DNA of 30,210 bases, taken from assembly GCA_046565595.1 (NCBI GenBank), contig JBKHYG010000032.1:1-30210 (forward strand), in the 5' to 3' direction. This DNA is from JBKHYG01 sp046565595. GTDB taxonomy: Bacteria > Actinomycetota > AC-67. Below the pieces are notes generated by a model. The model worked only from the letters and a program-made list of their open reading frames with translations, searched no databases and was not told the origin of the DNA. Below are positions 7,036 through 14,556 of this stretch, in pieces (positions within the stretch are counted from its first letter, which is position 1; each line of letters starts with the position of its first letter). A program made the translations under genes and the position numbers.

Positions 7036-7686
7036 TTGTCTGAAGCGGACGAGAGATCCGCAGGGGTGTCGACCGCTGACGCCCTGGAAGCGGTCCTGGC
7101 TCGCATCGGTGGCGTCCGGGCCGCTCGGGTCGTGCCCGACGGCGAGAGGATCGCCGAGATCCATGTGATCTCTGACAGCGAGCGCAAGCCCAAGCAGCTC
7201 GTTCGTGACATCCAGAGTGCCGCCAAGGCCAGCCTCGACCTCGAGATCGACTATCGCACGATCAGCATCGTCCCGATGGCAGACGCGGCTCCCGCGGGGC
7301 AGAGATCCCCGGGCTCGGCTAAGGAACGGCTCAGGTTGAGCAAGGTGACCGCGGAGGCGACCGGCCGACTGCTCACGGTTGCGGTGGAACTGGTGGATGG
7401 CGATGGGGAGCGGACCGGGAGCGCTCGTGGCGCAGCCGATCAGGCTCCGCTTCTGGTCGCTCGCGCCACGCTCGAGGCTGTGGGAAGCGAACTCGAGGGC
7501 CTGGTCGCCGAGGCTGTCGCCGCAGATGTCATCGAGTTCAACGGCCGTCCGATCGCGATATCGGTGGTGAGTCTGGTCACCGAAGACTCGGTGAGAGAGG
7601 TGGCTGGAGCCGCGATCGTAGGGACCGAACGCAATGACGCGTTCGCTCGCGCGACACTTGATGCGGTGAACCGCATCCGACCCTGA
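7036..7686 (+). CDS. Conserved hypothetical protein with two alpha/beta modules
   Basis: A 216-residue cytoplasmic protein I cannot place in a named family. It starts at TTG 7036, with GAGGAG about 7 nt upstream. Residues 10-85 form one module: ALEAVLARIGGVRAARVV, then IAEIHVISDSERKPKQLVRD and LEIDYRTISI. After a linker at about 88-105 a second module follows with RLSKVTAEATGRLLTVAVEL, ARATLEAVGSELEGLV and ATLDAVNRIRP. Both modules alternate beta strands and helices, with no signal peptide or membrane segment. The neighbours downstream are acyl-CoA enzymes on the same strand, but 160 nt separate them and a functional link is only a guess. Confidence 0.75.
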   Translation: MSEADERSAGVSTADALEAVLARIGGVRAARVVPDGERIAEIHVISDSERKPKQLVRDIQSAAKASLDLEIDYRTISIVPMADAAPAGQRSPGSAKERLRLSKVTAEATGRLLTVAVELVDGDGERTGSARGAADQAPLLVARATLEAVGSELEGLVAEAVAADVIEFNGRPIAISVVSLVTEDSVREVAGAAIVGTERNDAFARATLDAVNRIRP

Positions 7687-7792
7687 ATCCTCCCGCACGG
7701 TCCGATACCCCGTTCACTATGTGTGTGAGTGGTTTCTACCGTATGTCACCCCGCAAGCAAAGTTCGCATCCCCTCGAAAGCAACGAACCTCC

Positions 7793-7809
7793 CGAGCCTG
7801 ACAGAGGCT
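7793..7809. repeat. Short inverted repeat upstream of the crotonase gene
   Basis: GAGCCT-GACAG-AGGCTC is a perfect 6-bp inverted repeat with a 5-nt spacer, located 40 nt before the GTG at 7849. It could be an operator for a fatty-acid regulator or a hairpin in the mRNA leader; nothing in the sequence decides between them. Confidence 0.3.
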
Positions 7810-7848
7810 CAGATAGCGTGGGTCCAGTGACGGCAGTGGAGGAACGAA

Positions 7849-8634
7849 GTGAGCGAACGTCAGCAGGTCCGGTATGAGGTTGGTGATCGTCGTGCGACCA
7901 TCACGATCGACCGGGAAGACAAGCGCAACGCCTTGAACGCGGCCGTGTTGGACGGGATACTCCAGGGACTCCGCCAGGCGGCTGCCGACGCTTCGGTATC
8001 GGCGATCGTGCTGACGGGTGCCGGTGAGAAGGCCTTCTGTGCGGGCGCTGACCTCGGAGGGATCCAGACCGATGCGTCCAAGGTGCAGCAGCATCTGGCC
8101 AGAGGTGCCATCGTCGAGGTCCTGGAGACCATGCGCCGTTGTGGCAAACCGGTCGTCGCACGCGTCAACGGCCATGCCTTGGCCGGCGGCTTCGGCCTGG
8201 TCTGCGGCGCGGACCTGGTGGTCGCAACCGAGGAGGCGAGTTTCGGCCTGCCAGAGGTCAGATCCGGACTCTGGCCCTTCGTCGTCAGCGCCGTCGTCCG
8301 GCAGAGGCTTCCCGATCGCGTCGCCCTCGAACTCATGATGACCGGTCGCCGCATGGACGCCGCCGAAGCGGAACGGTGGGGTGTGGTGAACAGGATCGCG
8401 AAGACCGGAGAGCTGGATGTCGTCACCGATGGTCTCGTAGATGAGCTGGTATCGAAGTCGCCGATGACGCTGCGACTCGGGAAGGACTCGTTCTACGAGA
8501 GCCAGGCGATGGAGACGCGGGCGGCGATGAGCTATCTGCACTCGATGCTTGGCATCTGCCTGGAGACCGAAGATGTGCTCGAAGGGATAACGGCTTTCCT
8601 GCAGAAGCGCGAACCGGTCTGGAAGGGTCGCTGA
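7849..8634 (+). CDS. Enoyl-CoA hydratase/isomerase (crotonase) family protein
   Basis: A 261-residue single-domain crotonase. The CoA-ester oxyanion-hole segments are AFCAGADLGG at 62-71 and NGHALAGGFGLV at 107-118. The second catalytic glutamate is present in FGLPEVRSG (Glu136). In typical hydratases the first loop reads GGGCEL; here it is GGFGL, so the first catalytic Glu is missing. That favours an isomerase or another crotonase reaction over classic hydration, but the exact substrate is unknown. GTG at 7849 is preceded by GGAGG at 6-7 nt. It lies 85 nt upstream of a carboxylase beta subunit on the same strand, which suggests shared acyl-CoA metabolism. Confidence 0.88.
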   Translation: MSERQQVRYEVGDRRATITIDREDKRNALNAAVLDGILQGLRQAAADASVSAIVLTGAGEKAFCAGADLGGIQTDASKVQQHLARGAIVEVLETMRRCGKPVVARVNGHALAGGFGLVCGADLVVATEEASFGLPEVRSGLWPFVVSAVVRQRLPDRVALELMMTGRRMDAAEAERWGVVNRIAKTGELDVVTDGLVDELVSKSPMTLRLGKDSFYESQAMETRAAMSYLHSMLGICLETEDVLEGITAFLQKREPVWKGR

Positions 8635-8719
8635 CCCGCGGGTACGCTCCGAGTCTGAGCGGACCTGGGTAGGCATCGGCGCACGGCGCCGGCGAAGGGT
8701 CCCGAGAACGGAGGAAGGC

Positions 8720-10321
8720 ATGAGCGATGAGGCTCGGCCGATGCCGACGCTGGCCTGGACCGGCCCGTCGTTGCAGGAGGCCGCCAAGGAACTCGCCGAT
8801 CGCAAAGAGCAGTTCCGGCAGATGGCGGGCCCAGACAAGATCGAACGCCAGCATTCGCTCGGCAAGCTGACCGTCAGGCAACGACTCGACCTGCTCTTCG
8901 ATGAAGGCACCTTCGTCGAGATGGGGCTGCTCGGCCACCACCAATCTCAGAGCCCTCAGATGCAAGGCAAGTTCACCCCCGCAGATGGGGTCGTCTGTGG
9001 TGTGGGGCAGGTGAACGGCCGACGCACCGCATGTATCGCGTACGACTTCACCGTCATGGCGGGTTCCATGGGTGAGGTCGGCGAGATCAAGGCTTCCCGT
9101 ATGCGCGAACTGTCGCTGAAGGAACGGATCCCGATCGTCTGGCTGATCGATTCCGCTGGCGCGCGCATCCAAGAGGCTGCCGGGTCGAGGTTCGCGCGCA
9201 CTGGTGACCTCTTCCGAGAACAGGTCGTCATGAGCGGCGTCGTCCCGCAGGTAGCGGCCATGATGGGACCCGGCGCAGCAGGCACGGCATACATACCGGG
9301 TCTCGCGGATTTCGTTCCGATGGTCAAAGGAACCTCATCGATGGCGCTGGGCGGGCCGCATCTGGTCAAGGCCGCCGTGGGCGAAGAGATCGACGAGCAG
9401 TCCCTCGGCGGCAGCCAGGTGCACTGCAAGGTGTCGGGCGTGGCGGACCTCGAGGTCGCCGACGACCGAGCCTGCCTGGAGGCGGTCCGCGAGTACCTGG
9501 GCTTCTTCCCCTCGAACAATCGCTCCGAGTTACCGATCGTGCCGACCGACGATCCCGTTGAGCGTCGGGCCGAGGAGTTATACGAGATCGTTCCAAGCAA
9601 CCCCCGCCAGGCCTACGACATACGCAAGGTCATCAAGGCCATCGTCGATGACGGACGCTTCTTCGCGATGAAAGGCGACTGGGCTCGTTCGATGGTCACG
9701 GGCTTCGCTCGCCTCGGGGGCCGGCCGGTAGGGATCGTCGCCAACCAGCCGATGTTCCTTGGGGGCGCGATAGATGTTGATGCAGCTGACAAGGCAGCGC
9801 GTTTCGTGTGGCTGTGCGACGCCTTCAGCATCCCTCTGGTGTTCCTGATGGATTGTCCGGGCTTCCTGGTCGGCTCGAAGGTCGAGAAGGACGGCATCAT
9901 CCGTCACGGCTCCAAGATGCTGTTCGCGGTCAGCGAAGCGACCGTCCCGAAGCTCACCTGTGTCCTGCGTAAGGGTTACGGCGCGGGCTACTATGTGATG
10001 AACGGACGCGCCTACGAGCCCGACCTGCTGGTCGCTTGGCCTACCGCCGAGATCAGCGTCATGGGTCCAGAGGGCGCGGTGAACATCATCGGACGCTCGA
10101 TCCTGGAGAAGATGCCAGAGTCAGAGCGCGATGCGAAGCGCTCCGAGATGATCGAGGCTGTTCGCAGTTCCATCGGGCCCTACATCGCCGCGGGCCACGG
10201 TTTCGTCGACGACCTGATCGATCCTGCTGATACTCGCAAGGTTCTCGTCGAGGGCCTGCGCGTGGCAGAGAACAAGACGGTGGAGCGGCCGTGGCGCAAG
10301 CACGGGGTGCTCCCGGTGTGA
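8720..10321 (+). CDS. Acyl-CoA carboxylase beta subunit (biotin-dependent carboxyltransferase)
   Basis: A 533-residue carboxyltransferase of the PccB/AccD type, which transfers CO2 from carboxybiotin to an acyl-CoA such as propionyl- or acetyl-CoA. The N-terminal crotonase-like half contains LIDSAGARIQEAAGSR and the acyl-CoA loop GPGAAGTAYIPGLADF. The C-terminal half contains LMDCPGFLVGSKVEKDGIIR and YGAGYYVMNGRAYEPDLLVA. Length fits the family. The ATG at 8720 follows GGAGG by 5 nt. No biotin carboxylase alpha subunit is present, but a single-domain biotin carrier lies at 12682. The stop overlaps the clpS start by 3 nt. Substrate choice cannot be read with certainty. Confidence 0.93.
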   Translation: MSDEARPMPTLAWTGPSLQEAAKELADRKEQFRQMAGPDKIERQHSLGKLTVRQRLDLLFDEGTFVEMGLLGHHQSQSPQMQGKFTPADGVVCGVGQVNGRRTACIAYDFTVMAGSMGEVGEIKASRMRELSLKERIPIVWLIDSAGARIQEAAGSRFARTGDLFREQVVMSGVVPQVAAMMGPGAAGTAYIPGLADFVPMVKGTSSMALGGPHLVKAAVGEEIDEQSLGGSQVHCKVSGVADLEVADDRACLEAVREYLGFFPSNNRSELPIVPTDDPVERRAEELYEIVPSNPRQAYDIRKVIKAIVDDGRFFAMKGDWARSMVTGFARLGGRPVGIVANQPMFLGGAIDVDAADKAARFVWLCDAFSIPLVFLMDCPGFLVGSKVEKDGIIRHGSKMLFAVSEATVPKLTCVLRKGYGAGYYVMNGRAYEPDLLVAWPTAEISVMGPEGAVNIIGRSILEKMPESERDAKRSEMIEAVRSSIGPYIAAGHGFVDDLIDPADTRKVLVEGLRVAENKTVERPWRKHGVLPV

Positions 10322-10608
10322 CACAGGTCGAAGCGCCCCTCATCGAGCCTCGCATCGAGGAAGAGACGCAGACCCAGCATCCATGGAAGGTGGTGGTCTG
10401 GAACGATCCGATCAACCTCATGTCCTATGTCACCTGGGTGTTCCAGACCCTCTTCGGATACTCGAGAGCCAAAGCGCACCGGCTGATGTTGGAGGTTCAC
10501 AACGACGGTCGGTCGATCGTGTGGAGCGGAGATCGCGACCGCGCGGAGGGCTATTGCTCGGCCCTGCACGACAAGGGCTTGTGGGCCACGATGGAGCAAG
10601 ACGCATGA
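10318..10608 (+). CDS. clpS: ClpS, adaptor of the Clp protease
   Basis: A 96-residue ClpS protein. ClpS delivers N-degron substrates to ClpA/ClpC with ClpP. The core motif WKVVVWNDPINLMSYVTWVF carries the conserved Asn-Asp of the N-degron pocket, followed by GYSRAKAHRLMLEVHNDGRS and the C-terminal strand CSALHDKGLWATME. I choose GTG 10318, which overlaps the carboxylase stop (GTGTGA); GTG 10291 in the same frame is possible but would overlap the upstream gene by 31 nt. It is coupled by ATGA to DUF2017, a pairing common in actinobacteria. Confidence 0.92.
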   Translation: MTQVEAPLIEPRIEEETQTQHPWKVVVWNDPINLMSYVTWVFQTLFGYSRAKAHRLMLEVHNDGRSIVWSGDRDRAEGYCSALHDKGLWATMEQDA

Positions 10609-11117
10609 AGGACCCCTTCGTCTTCCGAAGCGACGGCTCGGTCGCGGTGCGACTTCCCGAGGACGGGGTCGCGATGATGCGGACCCTGCTCGATGAACTC
10701 GAGCAGGTGGTGACCGATCCGGACGCGCCCACAGCGAGACGCCTGTTCCCACCTGCCTACGAGGACGGTCTGGACGAGCTGGCAAGGCGCGCACGAGCGG
10801 ATGCGGGCCTGATCGACTCTCGGCTGGCGCGCCTGCGCATGATGCGTGAGGTGCTCTCCGCTGGCGAGGTTCGGCGGGGCTGGTGGGAGGCGACGCTGAT
10901 GCCGGACGAGGTTCACTCGTTCATCGGGGTCTGCAACGATGCGCGGCTGGTGCTTGGAACGCTGCTCGATGTCACAGATGAGGATCAGCCTCGCCGCTAT
11001 CTGCCCGCCACCGATCCCTCCGCCGCGACCGTGAACGCATACCTGTGGCTAGGTGCGGTCCTAGAAACGGCACTCGGCGTGATCAGCCCCGATCTGGGGG
11101 ACGATCACGCCGAGTAG
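10605..11117 (+). CDS. DUF2017 family protein
   Basis: A 170-residue soluble protein that belongs by sequence and context to DUF2017, which typically follows clpS in actinobacteria. The start is the ATG at 10605, overlapping the clpS stop by 4 nt (ATGA). An acidic LLDELEQVV helix near residue 25, the LFPPAYED segment, and a C-terminal LWLGAVLETALGV stretch are recognisable. It contains no catalytic motif that I can see. The last codons and the stop form a 13-bp hairpin, see the separate entry. A role in proteolysis is suggested only by association with ClpS. Confidence 0.85.
   Translation: MKDPFVFRSDGSVAVRLPEDGVAMMRTLLDELEQVVTDPDAPTARRLFPPAYEDGLDELARRARADAGLIDSRLARLRMMREVLSAGEVRRGWWEATLMPDEVHSFIGVCNDARLVLGTLLDVTDEDQPRRYLPATDPSAATVNAYLWLGAVLETALGVISPDLGDDHAE
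11072..11115. terminator. Long hairpin overlapping the end of the DUF2017 gene
   Basis: ACTCGGCGTGATC at 11072-11084 and GATCACGCCGAGT at 11103-11115 are perfectly complementary over 13 bp. The 18-nt loop holds a further CCCC/GGGG stem, so a near-continuous stem-loop is possible. It includes the first base of the DUF2017 stop codon and sits between two convergent genes. There is no U-tract on either side, so it may be a bidirectional non-canonical terminator or an mRNA 3'-end stabiliser. Confidence 0.6.
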
Positions 11118-11131
11118 CCGTGGTTCTGGAG

Positions 11132-12484
11132 TTAGGGGCCCTCACAGGTGCCAGCGACGCAGACCTCGCTGCCGGCAGCAGACCGCGTGTCGCTGTCGAC
11201 GCGCAGGGTGACCGAAGCCTCGCCTGCGTCTGCGTGCGCGTAGGCGCCGTGGATGAGCTCGAGTGAGAAGTCGCGCGCGGTCGAGGTCGAGACGCGGACC
11301 AGAAGCTGGTTGAACAGCCACGCTCCGTTGGCGAGTGTGTTGACGCTTGGGATGGTCACGCCGCCCGAACCCATCGAGCAGCCGATGAGGGCGCCGGTGG
11401 GGTGATAGACGGCGATCTCGGCGTCGCTGATCAACGCGAAGGTTTCGGCCCGGTTGGTCGGCAAGAACTGGTACCAGACGCTCGGGCCGCCATCGGTGGC
11501 ACAAGGCAGGTCGCTCTCGCTCGCGTCGGCCGTCGCGCCGATGGTCGAACCTTGGAACACGCCGAGCCCGTCGGTCCATGCGGCAGAAGCGCGGGTGTCG
11601 TTACCGTTCGGGATCACGGTCAGGATGACATCGCCGCCGCGGATGCCGGACAGGTTGGTGCCAGAACCGCGGGTGCCGATCTGCACCAGGTAGTCAGCGC
11701 CACCCTTCAGGGTCACGGCCGTGTGCGAGTAGAGACCGAGGTCGCGGTCGAGGTTGTCGTTGCATCCGACCGGGTCCTGCTTGGTCGCGCTGGTTACCCG
11801 GTAGACCGCCACGACCGTGTCGATGTTGGAACCTTCGGTGCTGAACGAGATCGTCTGCGCCGCCGGAGCGTTCAACCGGTACCAGACGGTGTTCTGTGCG
11901 TCAGCATTGCAGGAGGGCTTTGGTTCGCCGGGTTCCAGGCCAGCCATGTAGGTGTCTACGGTGTAGGTGGCGGCGGCGGCAGGTATGACGATCGCTCCGG
12001 CCTTCCCATCGTTGGCGGGCACCTCGTGGTGGATGATGTTCAGATCGAACGCACCGGTGGGTGATCCATCTGCTGCCGGACCTCCGACCTGGATCAGGTG
12101 TGGCTTCGCAGGGTTGGTGCCGCTCGCGCCTGCGTTCATCACGAACTTGGCGGATCCGCCAGGCGCGGCGCATGCAGCCTCCAACAGAGAGGTGCCGTCG
12201 TTGGAGTAGACCGCGAAGGTGAGGGTGGGGTTGGAGAGGCTGATCGACAGCCCTGCGGTCACTGCCGGCAACGAGTACCAGACGGTGTTCTCGAGCGCTC
12301 CACATGCGCTCTGGGCTTCGCCTGCTTCTGTCGTCGCGCCGGTGGTGTCACCGGCGACCGATTGAGAAGTGACGGCCAGCGCTATCGCGTTAGCCATGTC
12401 GTCGTTGCTCGGCGCGGCGGCCTGAGCAGCGCTCAGCGGCAGCGCGAGCGCGGTCAGCAGCAGGGCAGAGACGATCCGTTTCAT
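11132..12484 (-). CDS. Secreted protein with repeated PPC-like beta-sandwich domains
   Basis: A 450-residue protein starting at ATG 12484, with AAAGG about 9 nt upstream; the frame continues upstream but that part is unlike a protein start. Residues 1-23 are a signal peptide (MKRIVSALLLTALALPLSAAQA). Three repeats follow, each with an N-D start, a TxGAT..E or GLEPGEPKP segment, a single Cys and a VWYxL/F strand: VWY at 68-70, 200-202 and 337-339. The second repeat has IDTVVAVYR and CNDNLD. The pattern resembles bacterial pre-peptidase C-terminal (PPC) domains, used for substrate or surface binding. The C-terminus contains a Cys pair (VCVAGTCEG). No catalytic domain is present. It is divergent from the biotin carrier gene. 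Confidence 0.72.
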   Translation of the reverse strand: MKRIVSALLLTALALPLSAAQAAAPSNDDMANAIALAVTSQSVAGDTTGATTEAGEAQSACGALENTVWYSLPAVTAGLSISLSNPTLTFAVYSNDGTSLLEAACAAPGGSAKFVMNAGASGTNPAKPHLIQVGGPAADGSPTGAFDLNIIHHEVPANDGKAGAIVIPAAAATYTVDTYMAGLEPGEPKPSCNADAQNTVWYRLNAPAAQTISFSTEGSNIDTVVAVYRVTSATKQDPVGCNDNLDRDLGLYSHTAVTLKGGADYLVQIGTRGSGTNLSGIRGGDVILTVIPNGNDTRASAAWTDGLGVFQGSTIGATADASESDLPCATDGGPSVWYQFLPTNRAETFALISDAEIAVYHPTGALIGCSMGSGGVTIPSVNTLANGAWLFNQLLVRVSTSTARDFSLELIHGAYAHADAGEASVTLRVDSDTRSAAGSEVCVAGTCEGP

Positions 12485-12608
12485 CGAACAGGCCTTTCGT
12501 AGATGAAGGTCTGACCAACTCCAAGGTGGTCTTGGGAAAGATTCGCTCCCGGCACGCGCATTCCTGCTTCGGGCCCAGGTCGGTCGCGCAGGTTGGCTCT
12601 CGAAGTGT

Positions 12609-12636
12609 CTGACTGTTTCGGATGGTCCGATATGCT
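12609..12636 (+). promoter_or_regulatory. Predicted housekeeping promoter of the biotin carrier/kinase pair
   Basis: CTGACT at 12609-12614 (4 of 6 match to TTGACA) and TATGCT at 12631-12636 (4 of 6 match to TATAAT) are 16 nt apart. The TTG start of the biotin carrier is 45 nt beyond the -10. Confidence 0.4.
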
Positions 12637-12681
12637 TGTCTAGCGGTCCGCCGAGGGCCGCCAACACCGTCGGGAGGCATC

Positions 12682-12894
12682 TTGACCAGGGTAGAAGCGG
12701 AGATGGTCGCCAATGTTTGGAAGGTCGTTGTCGCCGTTGGGGACGAGGTCTCCGAGGGCGACACGCTGGTCATCCTCGAGTCGATGAAGATGGAGATCCC
12801 GGTGGAGGCGCCCGCCTCCGGGAAGGTGTCCGAACTCGGGGTCCAAGAGGGCGGCGTTGTCCAAGAGGGTGACCTGATCGCCGTCATCGATTGA
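12682..12894 (+). CDS. Single-domain biotin carrier protein, TB7.3-like
   Basis: A 70-residue biotinyl domain. The biotin attachment site is the Lys of ESMKMEIPVEAP, near residue 35, with the second hairpin GDLIAVID at the C-terminus. Size and sequence match the small biotinylated protein TB7.3 of M. tuberculosis (71 residues). I choose the TTG at 12682, with GGGAGG ending 4 nt upstream; a longer frame to 12622 exists, but the extra residues are not part of the fold. As a free biotin carrier it could serve the carboxylase beta subunit at 8720, but the partner biotin carboxylase is not in the window. The stop lies just before the PdtaS-like kinase, as in mycobacteria. Confidence 0.85.
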   Translation: MTRVEAEMVANVWKVVVAVGDEVSEGDTLVILESMKMEIPVEAPASGKVSELGVQEGGVVQEGDLIAVID

Positions 12895-12952
12895 GCGAGG
12901 CTCGTCCCTCTCTGCCCTAGCCGGCCGTTACACGAAACTTTCGCCGGCTCAG

Positions 12953-14332
12953 GTGTCACACCTGCACCGGCTGCTCGGGGAGTGGCAGACGCTTGCTGAC
13001 CTCTCGTTCGCAGACTGCCTGCTGCTGGCCCCGACCCTCGACGGCCGGTTCGTGGTGCTCGCACAGGTCCGTCCCTACCCGGCGCAGACCCTGTATCCCG
13101 ACGATCTAGTCGGGCTCGTCGTTCCGACAGCGTCGCGCCCCAAGGTCGCTCGCGCCCTGGATGAGCATCGCATCGTCCGCGAAGGAGAACCCGAATGGAG
13201 GAGCGGGACCCCCATCCGGGAGGAGGCTATCCCTGTGACCTTGGAGGGGGCGTGCATCGCTGCGATCTCGGTGGAACAGAACCTGGGAGCCGCGCGTACA
13301 CCTAGCCACCTCGAACTCGCCTACCTTCGGGCTGCCGGAGACCTCGAGCAGATGATCGCGGAGGGGACCTTCCCCTATGGCGTGGACGATCATCACGAAC
13401 GCGAATTGAGTCCGAGGGTCGGCGACGGCTTCCTCGAGATCGATCCCAACAGTGTCATCCGATACGCCTCGCCAAACGCGGTCAGCGCTTACCGCAGGCT
13501 CGGGATCCCCGAGATCGTCGGACGGTCGCTGCGAGAGATCGGTGTCGGCCATAAGCGGGTGGACAACGCGATGCGCGCCCACCGACCTACCGAGGACGAG
13601 GTAGAGGCCGACGGAGCATGGGTGCTTAGGCGGTTCATCCCCGTCATCATCGAGGGCGAACTGCGTGGCTGCATCGGGTTGGTGCGTGATGTGACCGAGA
13701 GTCGGAAGCGCGATCGTGCCATCAGCATGCGTGACGCGAGGCTGAGGGAGATCCACCACCGCGTCAAGAACAACCTTCAGACGATCGCGTCTCTGCTGCG
13801 GATCCAGGCGCGCAGGATGCCTAGCCCCGAGGCTCGCCAGCAGCTGGAAGAGTCGGTCCGGCGTATCAGCGCGATCGCGCTGGTCCATGACACCCTCGCG
13901 CAAGACCCTGGCCAGCAGGTCGGTTTCGACGATGTGGCAAGGAGGGTCGGAGACATGGTGACCGGGGCACTGTCCCGACCCGACTCGCGGATCCGGTTCG
14001 TGGTGGAGGGTAGGGCAGGCGACCTTCCGAGCGACATCGCCACGCCGATGTCGCTGGTCCTCACCGAACTCCTACAGAATGCCCTCGAGCACGCCTTTGG
14101 TGACGAACCGGGAACCATCAGGGTGCGCCTTCAACGCGAGGAAGAGCAGTTGCTGGTCGAGGTGTCAGATGATGGACGCGGCCTTCCGGCGGACCTCGAC
14201 CTGGAAGCCTCAGGAAGCCTCGGGCTTCAGATCGTCAAGACGATGGTCACCGAGATGGGCGGAACCGTAGAGGCCGAAGCCCTCGAACGAGGGTCGCGAT
14301 TCGTGGTCGTGGTGCCCGTAACTCGAGATTGA
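12953..14332 (+). CDS. pdtaS: PdtaS-like sensor histidine kinase
   Basis: At least 459 residues. An N-terminal GAF-like domain (about 10-140) is followed by a PAS domain (about 155-250, with DGFLEIDPNSVIRYASPNA), then a HisKA_2-type dimerisation helix with REIHHRVKNNLQT (phospho-acceptor His268 or His269) and a HATPase domain with ELLQNALEHAF, VSDDGRGLP and GSLGLQIVK. There is no membrane segment, so it is cytosolic, like M. tuberculosis PdtaS, which phosphorylates the ANTAR regulator PdtaR. The GTG at 12953 is the first usual start in frame, but similarity to PdtaS appears to extend upstream through codons SSLSALAGRYTKLSPAQ, where the only start-like codon is ATT at 12890. The true start may therefore be earlier. 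Confidence 0.88.
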   Translation: MSHLHRLLGEWQTLADLSFADCLLLAPTLDGRFVVLAQVRPYPAQTLYPDDLVGLVVPTASRPKVARALDEHRIVREGEPEWRSGTPIREEAIPVTLEGACIAAISVEQNLGAARTPSHLELAYLRAAGDLEQMIAEGTFPYGVDDHHERELSPRVGDGFLEIDPNSVIRYASPNAVSAYRRLGIPEIVGRSLREIGVGHKRVDNAMRAHRPTEDEVEADGAWVLRRFIPVIIEGELRGCIGLVRDVTESRKRDRAISMRDARLREIHHRVKNNLQTIASLLRIQARRMPSPEARQQLEESVRRISAIALVHDTLAQDPGQQVGFDDVARRVGDMVTGALSRPDSRIRFVVEGRAGDLPSDIATPMSLVLTELLQNALEHAFGDEPGTIRVRLQREEEQLLVEVSDDGRGLPADLDLEASGSLGLQIVKTMVTEMGGTVEAEALERGSRFVVVVPVTRD

Positions 14333-14352
14333 TCCGGCCCCGGTTGGTTGGA

Positions 14353-14556
14353 TCAGACCGGTCCGGGGAGGGTCTCTTCTGTGGGGTTAGGTCTACGAGT
14401 GTCATCGCTCGGGCTCAGTACACGGTTGACCATCAGCCAGAAGATGCCGGCTACGACCAGAGCCAGGAAGAACCGGCCGACCCATTTGCGTCGCTCGCCG
14501 GCTGGTTCCCGGGCGAACTCGACCGGACCGTTGTAGTCCTCTCGATCGGCCAGCAT
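14353..14556 (-). CDS. Small single-pass membrane protein coupled to whiB
   Basis: A 67-residue protein. Its ATG overlaps the whiB stop by one base (TGATG), so it is translated with WhiB. Residues 1-25 are polar and charged (MLADREDYNGPVEFAREP), residues 27-43 form one hydrophobic helix (GRFFLALVVAGIFWLMV), and the tail is Pro/Thr/Asp-rich. Arg-Arg-Lys before the helix suggests the N-terminus is cytoplasmic. I do not recognise a family. Confidence 0.65.
   Translation of the reverse strand: MLADREDYNGPVEFAREPAGERRKWVGRFFLALVVAGIFWLMVNRVLSPSDDTRRPNPTEETLPGPV

Noticed and set aside
7717..8910. 397-codon minus-strand ORF opposite the crotonase gene
   Set aside because: Antisense to a clear crotonase and the start of the carboxylase; no recognisable motif or ribosome binding site.
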